DNA of 64,000 bases, from positions 124,001 through 188,000 of the forward strand of contig NZ_JALLGK010000007.1 in assembly GCF_023072595.1 (NCBI RefSeq), given 5' to 3'. The position numbers and the translations under genes are program-made. Within the stretch, counting starts at the first letter, position 1. Every line of letters begins with the position of its first letter. Source of the DNA: Streptomyces sp. XM4193 (GTDB lineage Bacteria; Actinomycetota; Actinomycetes; Streptomycetales; Streptomycetaceae). This document shows positions 42,001 to 50,718 of this stretch, one piece after another. The notes beneath the pieces are model-generated. The model was given only the letters and a program-made list of their open reading frames with translations. It was not told the origin of the DNA and did no database searches.

Positions 42001-45000
42001 CCGGCCAGGTGGAGTTCGGCTGCCACCCCGTCGGCGACCGGGGCGAGCCCCGGCCCCAGCAGCCGGGCCCGGGTGTTCCACAGCGGCTCCCCGATGTGCG
42101 GGGCGTGCGAGGCGTCCGCGTCCAGCGCCGCCACCGTCGACCAGATGGTGGTCTCGGTCGGGCCGTAGAGATTGACGAGTTCGGCGCCGCACTCGTTCAA
42201 CCGCCGCGCCAGGTCCGGCGGCAGGGGCTCGCCGCCCGCCAGCGCGAGCACTCCGCGCAGCGTCTGCGGCGCGGAGTCGACCAGGGCCCGCCACAGCGAC
42301 GGGGTCGCCTGGACGACGGTGGCGCGCGACGAGGTGAGCCGGGCCGCGAGCAGCGCCGGATCCAGTACCTCCTCGCGGTCGGCGAGGATCACGGTGCCGC
42401 CGGTGATCAGCGGCAGGAAGAGTTCCAGCACCGCGATGTCGAAGCCGACCGTGGTCACCGCGAGCAGCCGCTCCCGTCCGCGGAACTCCAGCTCCTCGGC
42501 GAGGCAGAGCAGGAAGTTGACCACCGCGTGCTCGGTGACCACCACGCCCTTGGGGCGACCGGTGGAGCCGGAGGTGTGGATCACGTACGCGGGCCGGTCG
42601 GGGTGTCCTGCGGGCGCGGGCGGGAGCGGACGGCAGCGCTCCACCGCCGCGGCGGTGCGCGGATCGTCCAGCAGCACGGTGCGGTCCGCCGGTGCGTCGG
42701 CCTCCGTCGACTCCAGCGCACGGGAGGTGGCGAGGTCGGTCACCAGCAGCGCCGGGTCGGCGTCGGCGAGCAGCAGCCGGATCCGGGCGGCGGGGAAGTC
42801 CGGGTCGACGGGCAGATAGGCCGCGCCGGTGCGGCCGACCGCGAGCAGGGCGACGAGCAGTTCGGGGCCGCGCGGCAGCGACACGCCCACCAGAGTGCCG
42901 GGGCCGGCTCCGCGCTCGGCCAGCAGCCGGGCGAGGCGTGCGGAACGGTCGTCCAACTCGCGGTAGCTGTACCGGGTTTCGCCCCGAACCAGGGCGGTGC
43001 GGTCAGGGGTGCGGGCGGCCTGTTCGGCGCAGAGCAGCGCGGTGCGGGTGCGCGGTACGGGGTGCGCGACGGCGCGTACGGCTTCGTCCTCCCGCGCGCG
43101 CTGGGCCGGCGTGCGCAGATCGGCCTCGGCCACCGGGCGTTCCGGCGAGCCGACGACGTGCTCCAGCATCCGCAGATAGGCGGCGGCGAACGCGTCGGCG
43201 GCCTCGTCGTCCCACAGTGCGGCGCGGTACTCCAGGCTTCCGGTGACGCCGCCGGCCGCGTGCTCGGTCAGGGTGCACTGGAGGTCGAACTTGGCAGCTC
43301 CGGTGGACACCAGCCGCGGTCTGCCGACCTGACCGGGCAGCACCGGTGTGTCGCCGAACTCCTCGCGGACCGCGAAGAGCACCTGGAAGAGCGGCGTCAC
43401 CCCGGGCCGCCTGGCCGGGTTCAGCTCCGCCACCACCCGCTCGAAGGGGATCTCCTGGTGGGCGAGCGCGCCGAGGTCGTCCTCGCGGACGCGCTCCAGC
43501 AGCGTGTGGAAGTCGGGCGTGCCGGACAGGTCGGTGCGCAGCACCAGGGTGTTGATGAACAGGCCCACGCTCTCGCGCAGCGCCTGGTCCTCGCGTCCGG
43601 CGACCGGGGCGCCGAGCACGATGTCCTCGCCGCAGCCCAGTTGGGCGAGGGTCGCGGCGAACGCGGCGTGCAGCACCATGAAGTGGCTGGTGCGGCTGCG
43701 CAGAGCGAGGTCCGAGACCCGTGCGCACAGCGCCGGCGGGAGGGCGAAGTCCGCGGTGCGCGCCGCGCCTCCCGCCTCCTCGGGACGGTCCGCCGCCCAC
43801 GGCAGGTCCAGGTGCTCGGGGGCACCGGACAGACGCTCCCGCCAGTACGCCGCCTGGTCGCGCTCCACCTGTGCGGAGTTGCGGTGCTGCCAGAGGGTGT
43901 AGTCGGCGTAGTCGACCGGCAGGGGCTCCCGGTCAGGGCCGCGGCCGGCTGTTCGGGCCTCGTACGCCGCGGCCAGATCGCGCAGCAGGACGGGGAGCGA
44001 CCACTCGTCGCCCGCGATGTGGTGGAGCACCAGCAGGAGCGTGTGCACGGCGGTGCCGCCGGCCTCCGCGGACGCCGCGTCGGAGCCGGTGTCGGTGTCG
44101 GAGACCGGGCCGGAGTCGGGTCGTGAGCCGGTGTCGGGCGAGAAGAGTGCGAGGCGCAGGGGCGCCCGGGACTCCAGTGCGAAGGGACGTACCGCCTCCT
44201 GTCGCACCGCGTCGGCGCGTTGCGCGGGGTCGGCGGCCACCTGGGGCGACAGGGTGTGCACCGTGATCTCCGGTCGGGCGAGTTCCACCGGCAGCACCTG
44301 CTGGTGCGCCTGGCCGTCCTCGCTGGGGAAGACCGTGCGCAGCACCTGGTGGCGCTCCAGCAGATCGTCCAACGCCCGGCGCAGCGCGGGCAGTTCGGGG
44401 GCCCGAGCCAGATCCACCGCGAGCGGGACGTGGTAGGAGCCGTCGGACCGCTCGGCGGTGTGGTGCAGGAACCACAGCCGCTGCTGCTGCGAGGAGAGCG
44501 GCAGCCGGGCGGGACGTGCCAGGCGCCGCAGCGGCGGGCGGGCGGCGGACGCCCGCTCCACGCGCGGCGCGAGGCCGGCGGCGGTCGGCAGGTCGAAGAG
44601 GGCGCGCACTGGCAGTTCGACACCGGCTGCCGCGCGCAGTGCGGTCACCAGCCGGGCGGCGGTCAGCGAGTCGCCGCCGAGCAGGAAGAAGTCCTCGCCG
44701 GCGCCCACCTCCGGGCGGCCCAGCACCTCGGCGAAGAGTCGGCACAGGAGCGCCTCGGTGGCGGTCGCGGGCGCGCCGGGTTCGCGCGGCGACGCGGTGG
44801 TCGCGGGGTCCGGGAGCGCGGACCGGTCGATCTTCCCGTTCGGGGTGCGGGGCAGTTCGGGCAGTTGGACGAAGGCCGCGGGCACCAGGTGACGGGGCAG
44901 CCGCGCGGTGAGGTGCGCACGGAGTTCCGCGATGTCGGCGGTGCCCGTGTGGTGGGCGACCAGCACGTGCTCCCCGCCGGGCGACGGCCGTGCCACCACC

Positions 45001-47822
45001 GCGGCCTCGCGCACGTCCGGGTGTTCCGTCAACGCGGCCTCGATCTCGCCGGGTTCGACCCGGTGGCCGCGGATCTTCACCTGCTGGTCGGCGCGTCCGA
45101 CGATCTCCAGGGTGCCGTCCGCACGGAGCCTGGCGAGGTCGCCGGTGCGGTAGAGGCGGGAGCCGGGCGGACCGTAGGGGTCGGCGACGAAGCGTTCGGC
45201 GGTCAGCGCCGCACGGCCGAGGTAGCCGTGCGCGACTCCGTCGCCGGCCAGGTGCACTTCGCCGAGGGCGCCGGTCGGCAGCGGTGCGAGGGTGCGGTCG
45301 AGCACATGGACACGGGTGCGGCGCACCGGGCGGCCCGCGTGCGGGGGCTGGTGCCCGTCCAGTACGGCGGCGGTGGACCAGATCGTGGTCTCGGTGGGCC
45401 CGTAGAGGTTGACCAGTCCGGCGCCGAGGGCCGCGAGGGTGCGGCTCAGGTCCGGCGGCAGCGCCTCGCCGCCGCTGATCACCACGGTGCCCCGCAGGTC
45501 CTCGGGCCCGGCCACCTCGGCAAGCACCCGCCACAGCGAGGGGGTCGCCTGCATCAGCGTGGGGCCGGTCGCACGCACCAGCGCGGCGAGCGCGAAGGGG
45601 TCGCGGACCTGTGCGGTGTCGGCCAGCACGACCGTGCCGCCGTGGTGCAGCGGGAGGAAGAGCTCCAGCGCGGCGATGTCGAAGGAGACGGTCGTGACGG
45701 CGAGCAGCCGCTCGTGCGGCGCGGGTCGGAGCACGGCGGCCATCGCCGCGAGGAAGTTGGCGAGCGCACCGCGCGGAACCACGACGCCCTTGGGCAGCCC
45801 GGTGGAGCCCGAGGTGTAGATGACGTACGCGGGGTCGGCCGGGTGGTGCGCGCCGGGCGCGCCCGAGTCGGCCGCGGCGCCGTCCGCGGTCCGGTCGGGA
45901 CTGTGTGCGTCGTCGGTGCGCACGGTGTTGTCGTGCGGCGGGCGGTCGGTCGCGCCCTGCGGGTCGCGGTCGGCCGCGCCGTCCGGGCCCACGGTCAGCA
46001 CCGGCGGTGCGGGCGCCCAACGGGCGGCGCGCTCGCGGCTGTCGGTGACCAGCAGCACGGGGTCGCTGTCGGTGAGCATGTGGCGCAGCCGCGGCGCGGG
46101 GTAGTCGGGGTCGAGCGGCACATAGCCGGCGCCGGTTCGGGCGACGGCGAGCAGAGCGATCGGCAGCGCTTCGGTGCGCGGCAGCGCGACGGCGACCAGC
46201 CGGCCCCGCCGGGCGCCCCGGTCCCGCAGCACGGCGGCCAGTCGGCTGACACGTTCGTCCAACTCCCGGTAGTCCAGGCTTCGTTCGCCGCAGCGCAGGG
46301 CGACCGCCCGCGGTGTGCGCCGCACCTGGGCGGCGAATCCGTCCACCAGGTCGGGAGCCGGCGTCTCCTCGGCACCCGCCTCGGGAGCGGCGAGCGAGAG
46401 GGCCAGCCGCTCCTCCTCGGGGGTCGCGGTGCGCAGCGCGGCGACCGGCTGCCGCGGGTCGGCGTCGGCCAGACGGACCAGCAGCGCGGCGAACCGGGCG
46501 GCGTGCACGGCGGTTTCGGCCGCGCCGTACAGCTCGGGGTTGGCGTCGACGGTCAGTTCCAGTCCGCCGGCGCCGCCCGTTCCGGTGTCCTGCGTCCGGG
46601 CGGTGAGGTTGACGGTGAGATCCTCCACCGCGCCCGCGGCGAGGTAGTGCGTGGTGGCGGTGCACTCTCCGAAGGAGAGCTCGGCCGGGAAGGGCTTGAT
46701 GTTGAGCTGCGGGCCGACCAGGCGGCGGCCGGAGCCGAACAGCCCCAGATCGCGCCGGAGTTGTTCGCCGCGGTAGCGCTGGTGTCGGCGCTGGCGCCGC
46801 ATCCGGCGGACGACGTCCCGCAGCAGTTCCTCCAGCGGCCGGTCCTCGCGGACCACGACACGCAGCGGGAGGACGTTGACGGCGGTGAGCGGCGTACGGG
46901 TCAGGGAGCTGCCGGACCGGTTGGTGACCGGCATGCCGAGCACCGCCTCGGAGGTCTGGGCGTGCCGGGCCAGGTAGAGCGCCCAGGCAGCCGTTACCGC
47001 CTCCGGCCAGGTCGCCCTCGCCCGGTCGGCGAGCGCCGCGAGCCGGGTGGCGAGGTCCGGCGGCAGGTCGGCTGCGGCACGGTGGAAGGTGTGGGCGGTG
47101 CCGGTGGTCTGGGTCGCGGCGAGGGTCGCCGGGCGCGGCCGGTCGGCCAGCTCCTGGTGCCAGAACTCCGCGTCCCGGTGCGGCTGTTCGGAGTCCTGGT
47201 AGGCGGCGTCGGCGGCGAGCGCCTCGGCCAGCGTGCCGAACCACGCCGCAGGTGCGGGCACACGGGCGGTACGGGCCCGGTACAGCTCGGCGACCCGCTC
47301 GGCGAACCGGGCGAATCCGTAGCCGTCCAACAGGATGTGGTGGGCACGGTGGTACCAGAGTGTGCGGTCGTCCGCGACGCGCAGCAGCGCGTGGCGCTGG
47401 AGCCGGCCGTCCAGCAGGTCGACGGCGGTGGTTCGGTCGGCGGTCATCCAGCGCAGTGCGGCGGACCGCGGCTGCGTCTCGCCGCGCAGGTCGACCTGTT
47501 CGGGCGCCGACGGCGCCAGCGCGCCCGGCACCTGGCGGACCAGCGCGGCCTCGTCCGGGTGGTCGGCGTCCCGGCCGCCCGTCGCCGCCCCGCGCGCTGC
47601 GCCGCTTCCGCCGGCGGTCTCCAGCACGAACCGCGCGGTGAGTCCTTCGCACTCGCCGACGGCTTCCGTGATCGCCCGGGCAAGCGCGTCCCGGTCCAGC
47701 GGCCCGGTCAACTCGACGTACTCGGCGGCGAGATAGACCGGGTTCGCGGGGTCCAGCCGCTGCGCGGACCACAGTCCGCGCTGCGCCGCGGTGAGCGGTG
47801 AGCGGTCGCGGTGGATGCGCAT
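30057..47822 (-). CDS. NRPS A: starter C-A-T / C-A-T / C-A-T / C-A-T / C-A-T-E, modules 1-5
   Basis: First peptide synthetase of the line, 5921 residues. The ATG at 47822 (MRIHRDRSPLTAAQRGLW) is preferred over an in-frame start 21 codons upstream because GGGAG lies about seven bases before it and homology to EntF-type starts begins there. Phosphopantetheine serines are near residues 1052, 2141, 3235, 4301 and 5354. A-domain codes read Gly, Gly, Thr, Ser and unassigned (DAMLIGAAC). The first C domain is EntF-like, indicating that an acyl group (perhaps an aryl acid) is joined to Gly1. Only module 5 has an E domain (about 30150-31600), yet the C domain of module 5 is already of the D-accepting type (see findings). 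The protein ends in an Arg-rich tail after E, likely a donor docking end for NRPS B. Confidence 0.96.
30060..34770 (-). other. NRPS module 5: C-A(unassigned)-T-E
   Basis: The C domain (WPLTPLQEGLFFL; HHLVLDGWSMP) is of the D-accepting type although module 4 has no E domain. The A domain (about 31900-33400) reads D-A-M-L-I-G-A-A-C, a hydrophobic-looking pocket that I cannot assign. T domain GGDS at about 31763. The E domain (about 30150-31600; HHFVVDGVSW) makes this residue D-configured and ends the protein. A TGPYAP repeat follows the E core. Confidence 0.8.
30214..30269 (-). repeat. 18-bp tandem repeat in the C-terminal part of NRPS A
   Basis: About three near-identical 18-base units (gtacgggccggtgggtgc on the plus strand) in direct tandem, encoding a repeated Thr-Gly-Pro-Tyr-Ala-Pro peptide between the E domain and the C-terminal tail. 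In frame, so it only changes linker length; likely a slippage product. Confidence 0.85.
34820..37960 (-). other. NRPS module 4: C-A(Ser)-T, E domain missing
   Basis: LCL-type C domain (LPLAPAQARLWFL; HHLAFDEWS). The A domain (about 35050-36530) reads D-V-W-H-L-S-L-V-D, serine. The T domain motif GGDSILSIQLV at about 34922 is the form used elsewhere in this system before E domains, but only about 50 residues (with an Ala-Pro repeat) separate it from the next C domain. Confidence 0.85.
38030..41250 (-). other. NRPS module 3: C-A(Thr)-T
   Basis: LCL-type C domain (PLSPAQSRLWFL; HHIAGDEWS). The A domain (about 38250-39870) reads D-F-W-N-V-G-M-V-H, threonine, and is closely alike the Thr domain of module 6. 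A Thr/Ala/Gly-rich insert precedes motif A3 (about 39405-39475). T domain GGHS at about 38120. Confidence 0.88.
41330..44515 (-). other. NRPS module 2: C-A(Gly)-T
   Basis: LCL-type C domain (LPLSSQQQRLWFL; HHIAGDEWS). The A domain (about 41530-43050) reads D-I-L-Q-L-G-L-I-W, glycine. T domain GGHS at about 41402. Confidence 0.88.
44600..47822 (-). other. NRPS module 1: starter C-A(Gly)-T
   Basis: The N-terminal C domain resembles that of EntF in order and motifs (LTAAQRGLW; HHILLDGYGF at about 47320-47345; MRRQRRHQRYRGEQ; GPQLNIKPF), a class that joins an acyl starter to the first amino acid. The A domain (about 44830-46350) reads D-I-L-Q-I-G-L-I-W, glycine. The T domain has LGGDSLTAARL with serine at about 44669, followed by a normal LCL domain. 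The starter acid is unknown; no aryl-acid genes are in the window. Confidence 0.85.
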
Positions 47823-48104
47823 GCTGGTCTCCCGTCGAGGGACTCCGCGGGGAGTCCGGTGGTCGTGTGCCACAGGTCGTGTCACGGGTGTCCACGCCCG
47901 TACCCGGCCGGTGCAGGGCAGGGTTCGGCGGGCGCGCGACCGGAATCGCGCGCCTGCTGTCGGCGCGGTGGTGGTGCGGTGGGTTGGCGGTGCGGTGGGC
48001 GGCGTCGCGGTGGGCGCGCGGCGCGGAGGGCGGGCGGGCTGCCCGGCGGCGAGCCCCCGGCCGCGGCGGACCGAGGGCTCACGGGCTGCCGGGCAGCCCT
48101 CCCG
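47823..48104. other. 282-base non-coding gap between multicopper oxidase and NRPS A
   Basis: The only sizeable gap in the minus-strand operon. I see no iron box and no convincing promoter. It holds a short hairpin just after the oxidase stop (48083-48099) and a second perfect palindrome near the NRPS A ribosome site (ggactcc/ggagtcc around 47840-47858). It may be an attenuator, an RNA-processing site or a weak internal promoter region. Confidence 0.5.
48083..48099 (-). terminator. Possible weak terminator or attenuator after the oxidase gene
   Basis: Inverted repeat gggctgc/gcagccc with a 3-base loop, starting about five bases after the TGA of the multicopper oxidase. No T-run follows, so read-through into NRPS A is likely. 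Confidence 0.3.
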
Positions 48105-50195
48105 TCAGTGGGCGTGCCCTCCGGCGTCCGGTTTGCCCGCTCCGCTCTGCTGCTTGCCTCCGGCGCCGGCGTGGTGCCCGCCGCCGTGGTCGTGGCCCAT
48201 CGCCTCCGCGATGGCGAGGACTTCCTTCGGCTGCACGACGAAGGGCCGCATCATCATCATGTCCTCGTGCTCGTAGATGTGGCAGTGGTGCATGAAGCGC
48301 CCCGGCGGAGCGTCGAACTCGGCCGCCACCGTGATGAGTTGGGCCGGATGCAGCGCGATGACGTCCTTGGGTCCGCGCTCGGCCGCCGTCAGCTCTCCCT
48401 GCTCGGCGCGCTTGAGCGGCTTGCTGGTGCCGGCGCCGTAGCCGCCGCCGTCCAACTCGAAGTATTCGAACGCCTCGACGTCGTAGACGTCCCTGCGCAG
48501 TCCCTGGAACGCCACCGCGTGGATGTGCATCGGGTGCGGGTACGCACCGGGCGACTTCTCCAGGCTCAGGAAGCGCCAGCGCTCCGTCGACCCGGAGGGC
48601 ACCGTGAAGCGGACCGGGTCCTCGAAGCTGGAGGCGACCCGTTTGAAGGTGCGCACCTTCCCCTTCTCGTCCTCGAACTGGACGATGCCGTCGATCGGCA
48701 GCTTCCCCTCGGGAGCGTCGACCTCCTCCATCTCCCACAGTTCGGGGTCCTTGGGGTAGACGGGGGTGACGACGACCAGGCGCTCGGCGCCCGCCTCGGC
48801 CTTCGCGGCGGGAATCGACTCGAAGGTGCGCGAGAGCGTCTTCGGCGGGGTGAAACCACCGCCCTCGGCACGCGATCCGACGCGGAACTCCATCATGTCC
48901 GGACGGGCACCCGGCTCGGGAAGGTCGTTGACCAGCCGCAGCCTGCGACCGCGGAAGCGACTGAAGTCGATCAGCAGATCGGCACGCTCCCCCGGTGTGA
49001 GCGGCACACCCGCGGTGACCGGGTCGGGCCGCGGCAGCAGGCCGGCGTCCGTGCCGATCAGGGTGAACGCCTCGGCGGGGATCTCCTCGCCGTCCTCGTC
49101 GAGGACCTTGAGCAGATACGGCCTGTTGTTGGCCGCGTTGAGCGCGCGGAAGCGGTACCAGCCCGCTTCCACCTCCAGATGGGGCCAGATCACGCCGTTG
49201 ACCAGGGTGAAGGGCCCGGTGAAGGGCCGCACCAGCTCGTAGGGGTCGTCGGCCACGACGATGCCCTTGTACAGCAGGTCGCCGGTGAACTCGCCCTCGG
49301 AGTCCAGGTCCAGGTTGCGGTCGAAGAACACCAGCGGGATCTCGCGGTCGCCGGAGGGCAGCCGCAGCCGGTCCTCGTCCTCGTCGCGGATCAGGTAGCT
49401 GCCGGCACCGAGCCCGGCCATCACGTTGAGATGGGTGATGTGCATGGCGTGGTCGTGGTACCAGAGACCGCCCGCCGCCTGCTCGTTGGGGTATTCGGCG
49501 AGCTGGGAGGCGCCCGGCAGGACCGCGTTCTCCGCCCAGCCGTCGTTGCCGCCCCCGGTGACGGCGCCGTGCAGGTGGACCACGGCCCACGGCGGCAGCG
49601 CCGCGACGTCCTTGCGCGCCGGCGCCCCCTCACGGCCCGGCCGGTCCCACATCAGCGGGAGGTCGGGGTCCAGCTCGAAGGGGACGCGGATCGCGGGCAG
49701 CGGGAAGTCGCCGCGCAGCTCGTTCTCCCACGCGATGCGCAGCCGCCGGCCGCTGCGGGCCTCGATGGTCGGCCCGGTGTGGCCGCCCTCGTAGGTCCAC
49801 AGGCGGGTGGCGGGCAGGCTGCGGTGCAGCTTGACCCGGGCCTCCTTCATCGCGACCGTCAACTCGCCCTTGCGGGCCCGCAGTCGCTTCGGCACGGGCA
49901 GCGGGTCGAGGAAGGGCTTGATGCGCTCGGCAGCCTTCGCGGCCGCGCCGGCGGCCGACTTCGCCGCCCGGGTGCCCTCGCGGGAGACGTCCCGCTCCAG
50001 GGCCGGAAGCTTCTCCAGCGGGGTGCCCAGCGCCAGCGTCATCGCGTCCGGTCGCTGCGGCAGTGCCGCCGCGCGTCCGCCGCCCGCGGTCAGGCTGATG
50101 CCGGTCCCCAGGACGAGACCGCCGCCGACCACACCGGCGCCCGCGAGGAAGCCGCGTCTGCCCAGCATGTCGCGCAGCCTTGAGGTCTCTGTCAT
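48105..50195 (-). CDS. Secreted multicopper oxidase (phenoxazinone-synthase/CotA-like), His-rich tail
   Basis: Predicted copper oxidase of 696 residues. The ATG at 50195 overlaps the MbtH stop as ATGA, so the two are translationally coupled. The N-terminus carries a twin-arginine-type signal (GRRGFLAG at residues 12-19, then a hydrophobic stretch), suggesting export. All four copper motifs are present: HLHG (His207/His209), WYHDHAMH (His247/His249), HPMHIH (554-559) and HHCHIYEHEDM (Cys638). The C-terminal 35 or so residues are rich in His and Gly (GHDHGGGHHAG... ending in GHAH), a possible metal-binding tail. Family members oxidise o-aminophenols, other phenols, bilirubin or metal ions. Here it may oxidise Fe(II) or a catechol, or modify the peptide; the substrate cannot be read from sequence. 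Confidence 0.92.
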   Translation of the reverse strand: MTETSRLRDMLGRRGFLAGAGVVGGGLVLGTGISLTAGGGRAAALPQRPDAMTLALGTPLEKLPALERDVSREGTRAAKSAAGAAAKAAERIKPFLDPLPVPKRLRARKGELTVAMKEARVKLHRSLPATRLWTYEGGHTGPTIEARSGRRLRIAWENELRGDFPLPAIRVPFELDPDLPLMWDRPGREGAPARKDVAALPPWAVVHLHGAVTGGGNDGWAENAVLPGASQLAEYPNEQAAGGLWYHDHAMHITHLNVMAGLGAGSYLIRDEDEDRLRLPSGDREIPLVFFDRNLDLDSEGEFTGDLLYKGIVVADDPYELVRPFTGPFTLVNGVIWPHLEVEAGWYRFRALNAANNRPYLLKVLDEDGEEIPAEAFTLIGTDAGLLPRPDPVTAGVPLTPGERADLLIDFSRFRGRRLRLVNDLPEPGARPDMMEFRVGSRAEGGGFTPPKTLSRTFESIPAAKAEAGAERLVVVTPVYPKDPELWEMEEVDAPEGKLPIDGIVQFEDEKGKVRTFKRVASSFEDPVRFTVPSGSTERWRFLSLEKSPGAYPHPMHIHAVAFQGLRRDVYDVEAFEYFELDGGGYGAGTSKPLKRAEQGELTAAERGPKDVIALHPAQLITVAAEFDAPPGRFMHHCHIYEHEDMMMMRPFVVQPKEVLAIAEAMGHDHGGGHHAGAGGKQQSGAGKPDAGGHAH

Positions 50196-50410
50196 GACGA
50201 GCTGTTCGCCATGCTCTCGATCAGAGACTTGGGCCGCATGTCGGTCCAGTTCTGCTCGACGTACTCCAGGCAGGCCTGGCGGGTGTCCTCCGGGTGTGCC
50301 ACGGTCCAGCCGGCGGGCACCTCGGCGAACGACGGCCACAGCGAGTGCTGGTTCTCGTCGTTCACCAGCACCAGATAGGTGCCGTCTTCGTCCTCGAACG
50401 GATTGGTCAC
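50192..50410 (-). CDS. MbtH-like NRPS accessory protein
   Basis: Protein of 72 residues with the family signature: N-P-F at the start, NDENQHSLWPSF, PAGW, and WTDMRPKSL near the end. MbtH-like proteins bind A domains and help them fold and adenylate; with 13 A domains downstream it is the expected partner. Start: GTG at 50410 with AAGGAGG about six bases upstream. It is the first gene of the minus-strand operon, directly behind an iron box, and its stop overlaps the start of the oxidase gene. Confidence 0.97.
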   Translation of the reverse strand: MTNPFEDEDGTYLVLVNDENQHSLWPSFAEVPAGWTVAHPEDTRQACLEYVEQNWTDMRPKSLIESMANSSS

Positions 50411-50426
50411 AAGATCCTCCTTCAAG

Positions 50427-50445
50427 TTAGGCAAGGCTAACCTCA
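50427..50445 (-). promoter_or_regulatory. Iron box (DmdR1/IdeR-type) before mbtH-oxidase-NRPS operon
   Basis: Plus-strand sequence ttaggcaaggctaacctca matches 16 of 19 bases of the actinobacterial iron box TTAGGTTAGGCTAACCTAA. It lies just upstream of the MbtH ribosome site and overlaps the predicted -10 element, a position where the Fe-loaded repressor would block transcription. Confidence 0.88.
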
Positions 50446-50463
50446 GAATCCCGTTGCGGGCAA
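50434..50463 (-). promoter_or_regulatory. Predicted promoter of the NRPS operon
   Basis: On the minus strand TTGCCC (50463-50458) and TAGCCT (50439-50434) are 18 bases apart, a plausible vegetative-type -35/-10 pair. The iron box covers the -10. The transcript would have a leader of about 20 bases. Confidence 0.45.
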
Positions 50464-50718
50464 TACCCGTCCCGACCGCTCCCCCGCCCCGCCACGGGAC
50501 GTCAACTCTGTTGTCGGGCATGGCGGTTGAAGTGGTGTCCAGCCGGGACAAGAACGGTCATCGGCCCGCGCACCGGACGCCGTGGCGCGGGGAACGCGGG
50601 CCGAGGGGAACACGGGCCGAGGGGCGCAGATGCAGATGCGGGGCGGGGTGGAGTTCGCCGCACGGCCCAGCACGGGCCCGCACCACCCAGTACGACCCCG
50701 CACGGCCCCGCGGTGCCC
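50446..50718. other. Non-coding interval between permease pair and mbtH
   Basis: No gene recognised. It holds the -35 part of the mbtH promoter and a 16-base direct tandem repeat with one mismatch (50589-50604 and 50605-50620, ggggaacrcgggccga). GC-rich repeats downstream of the permease stop may act as a transcription end, but no clear terminator hairpin was identified. Confidence 0.5.
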
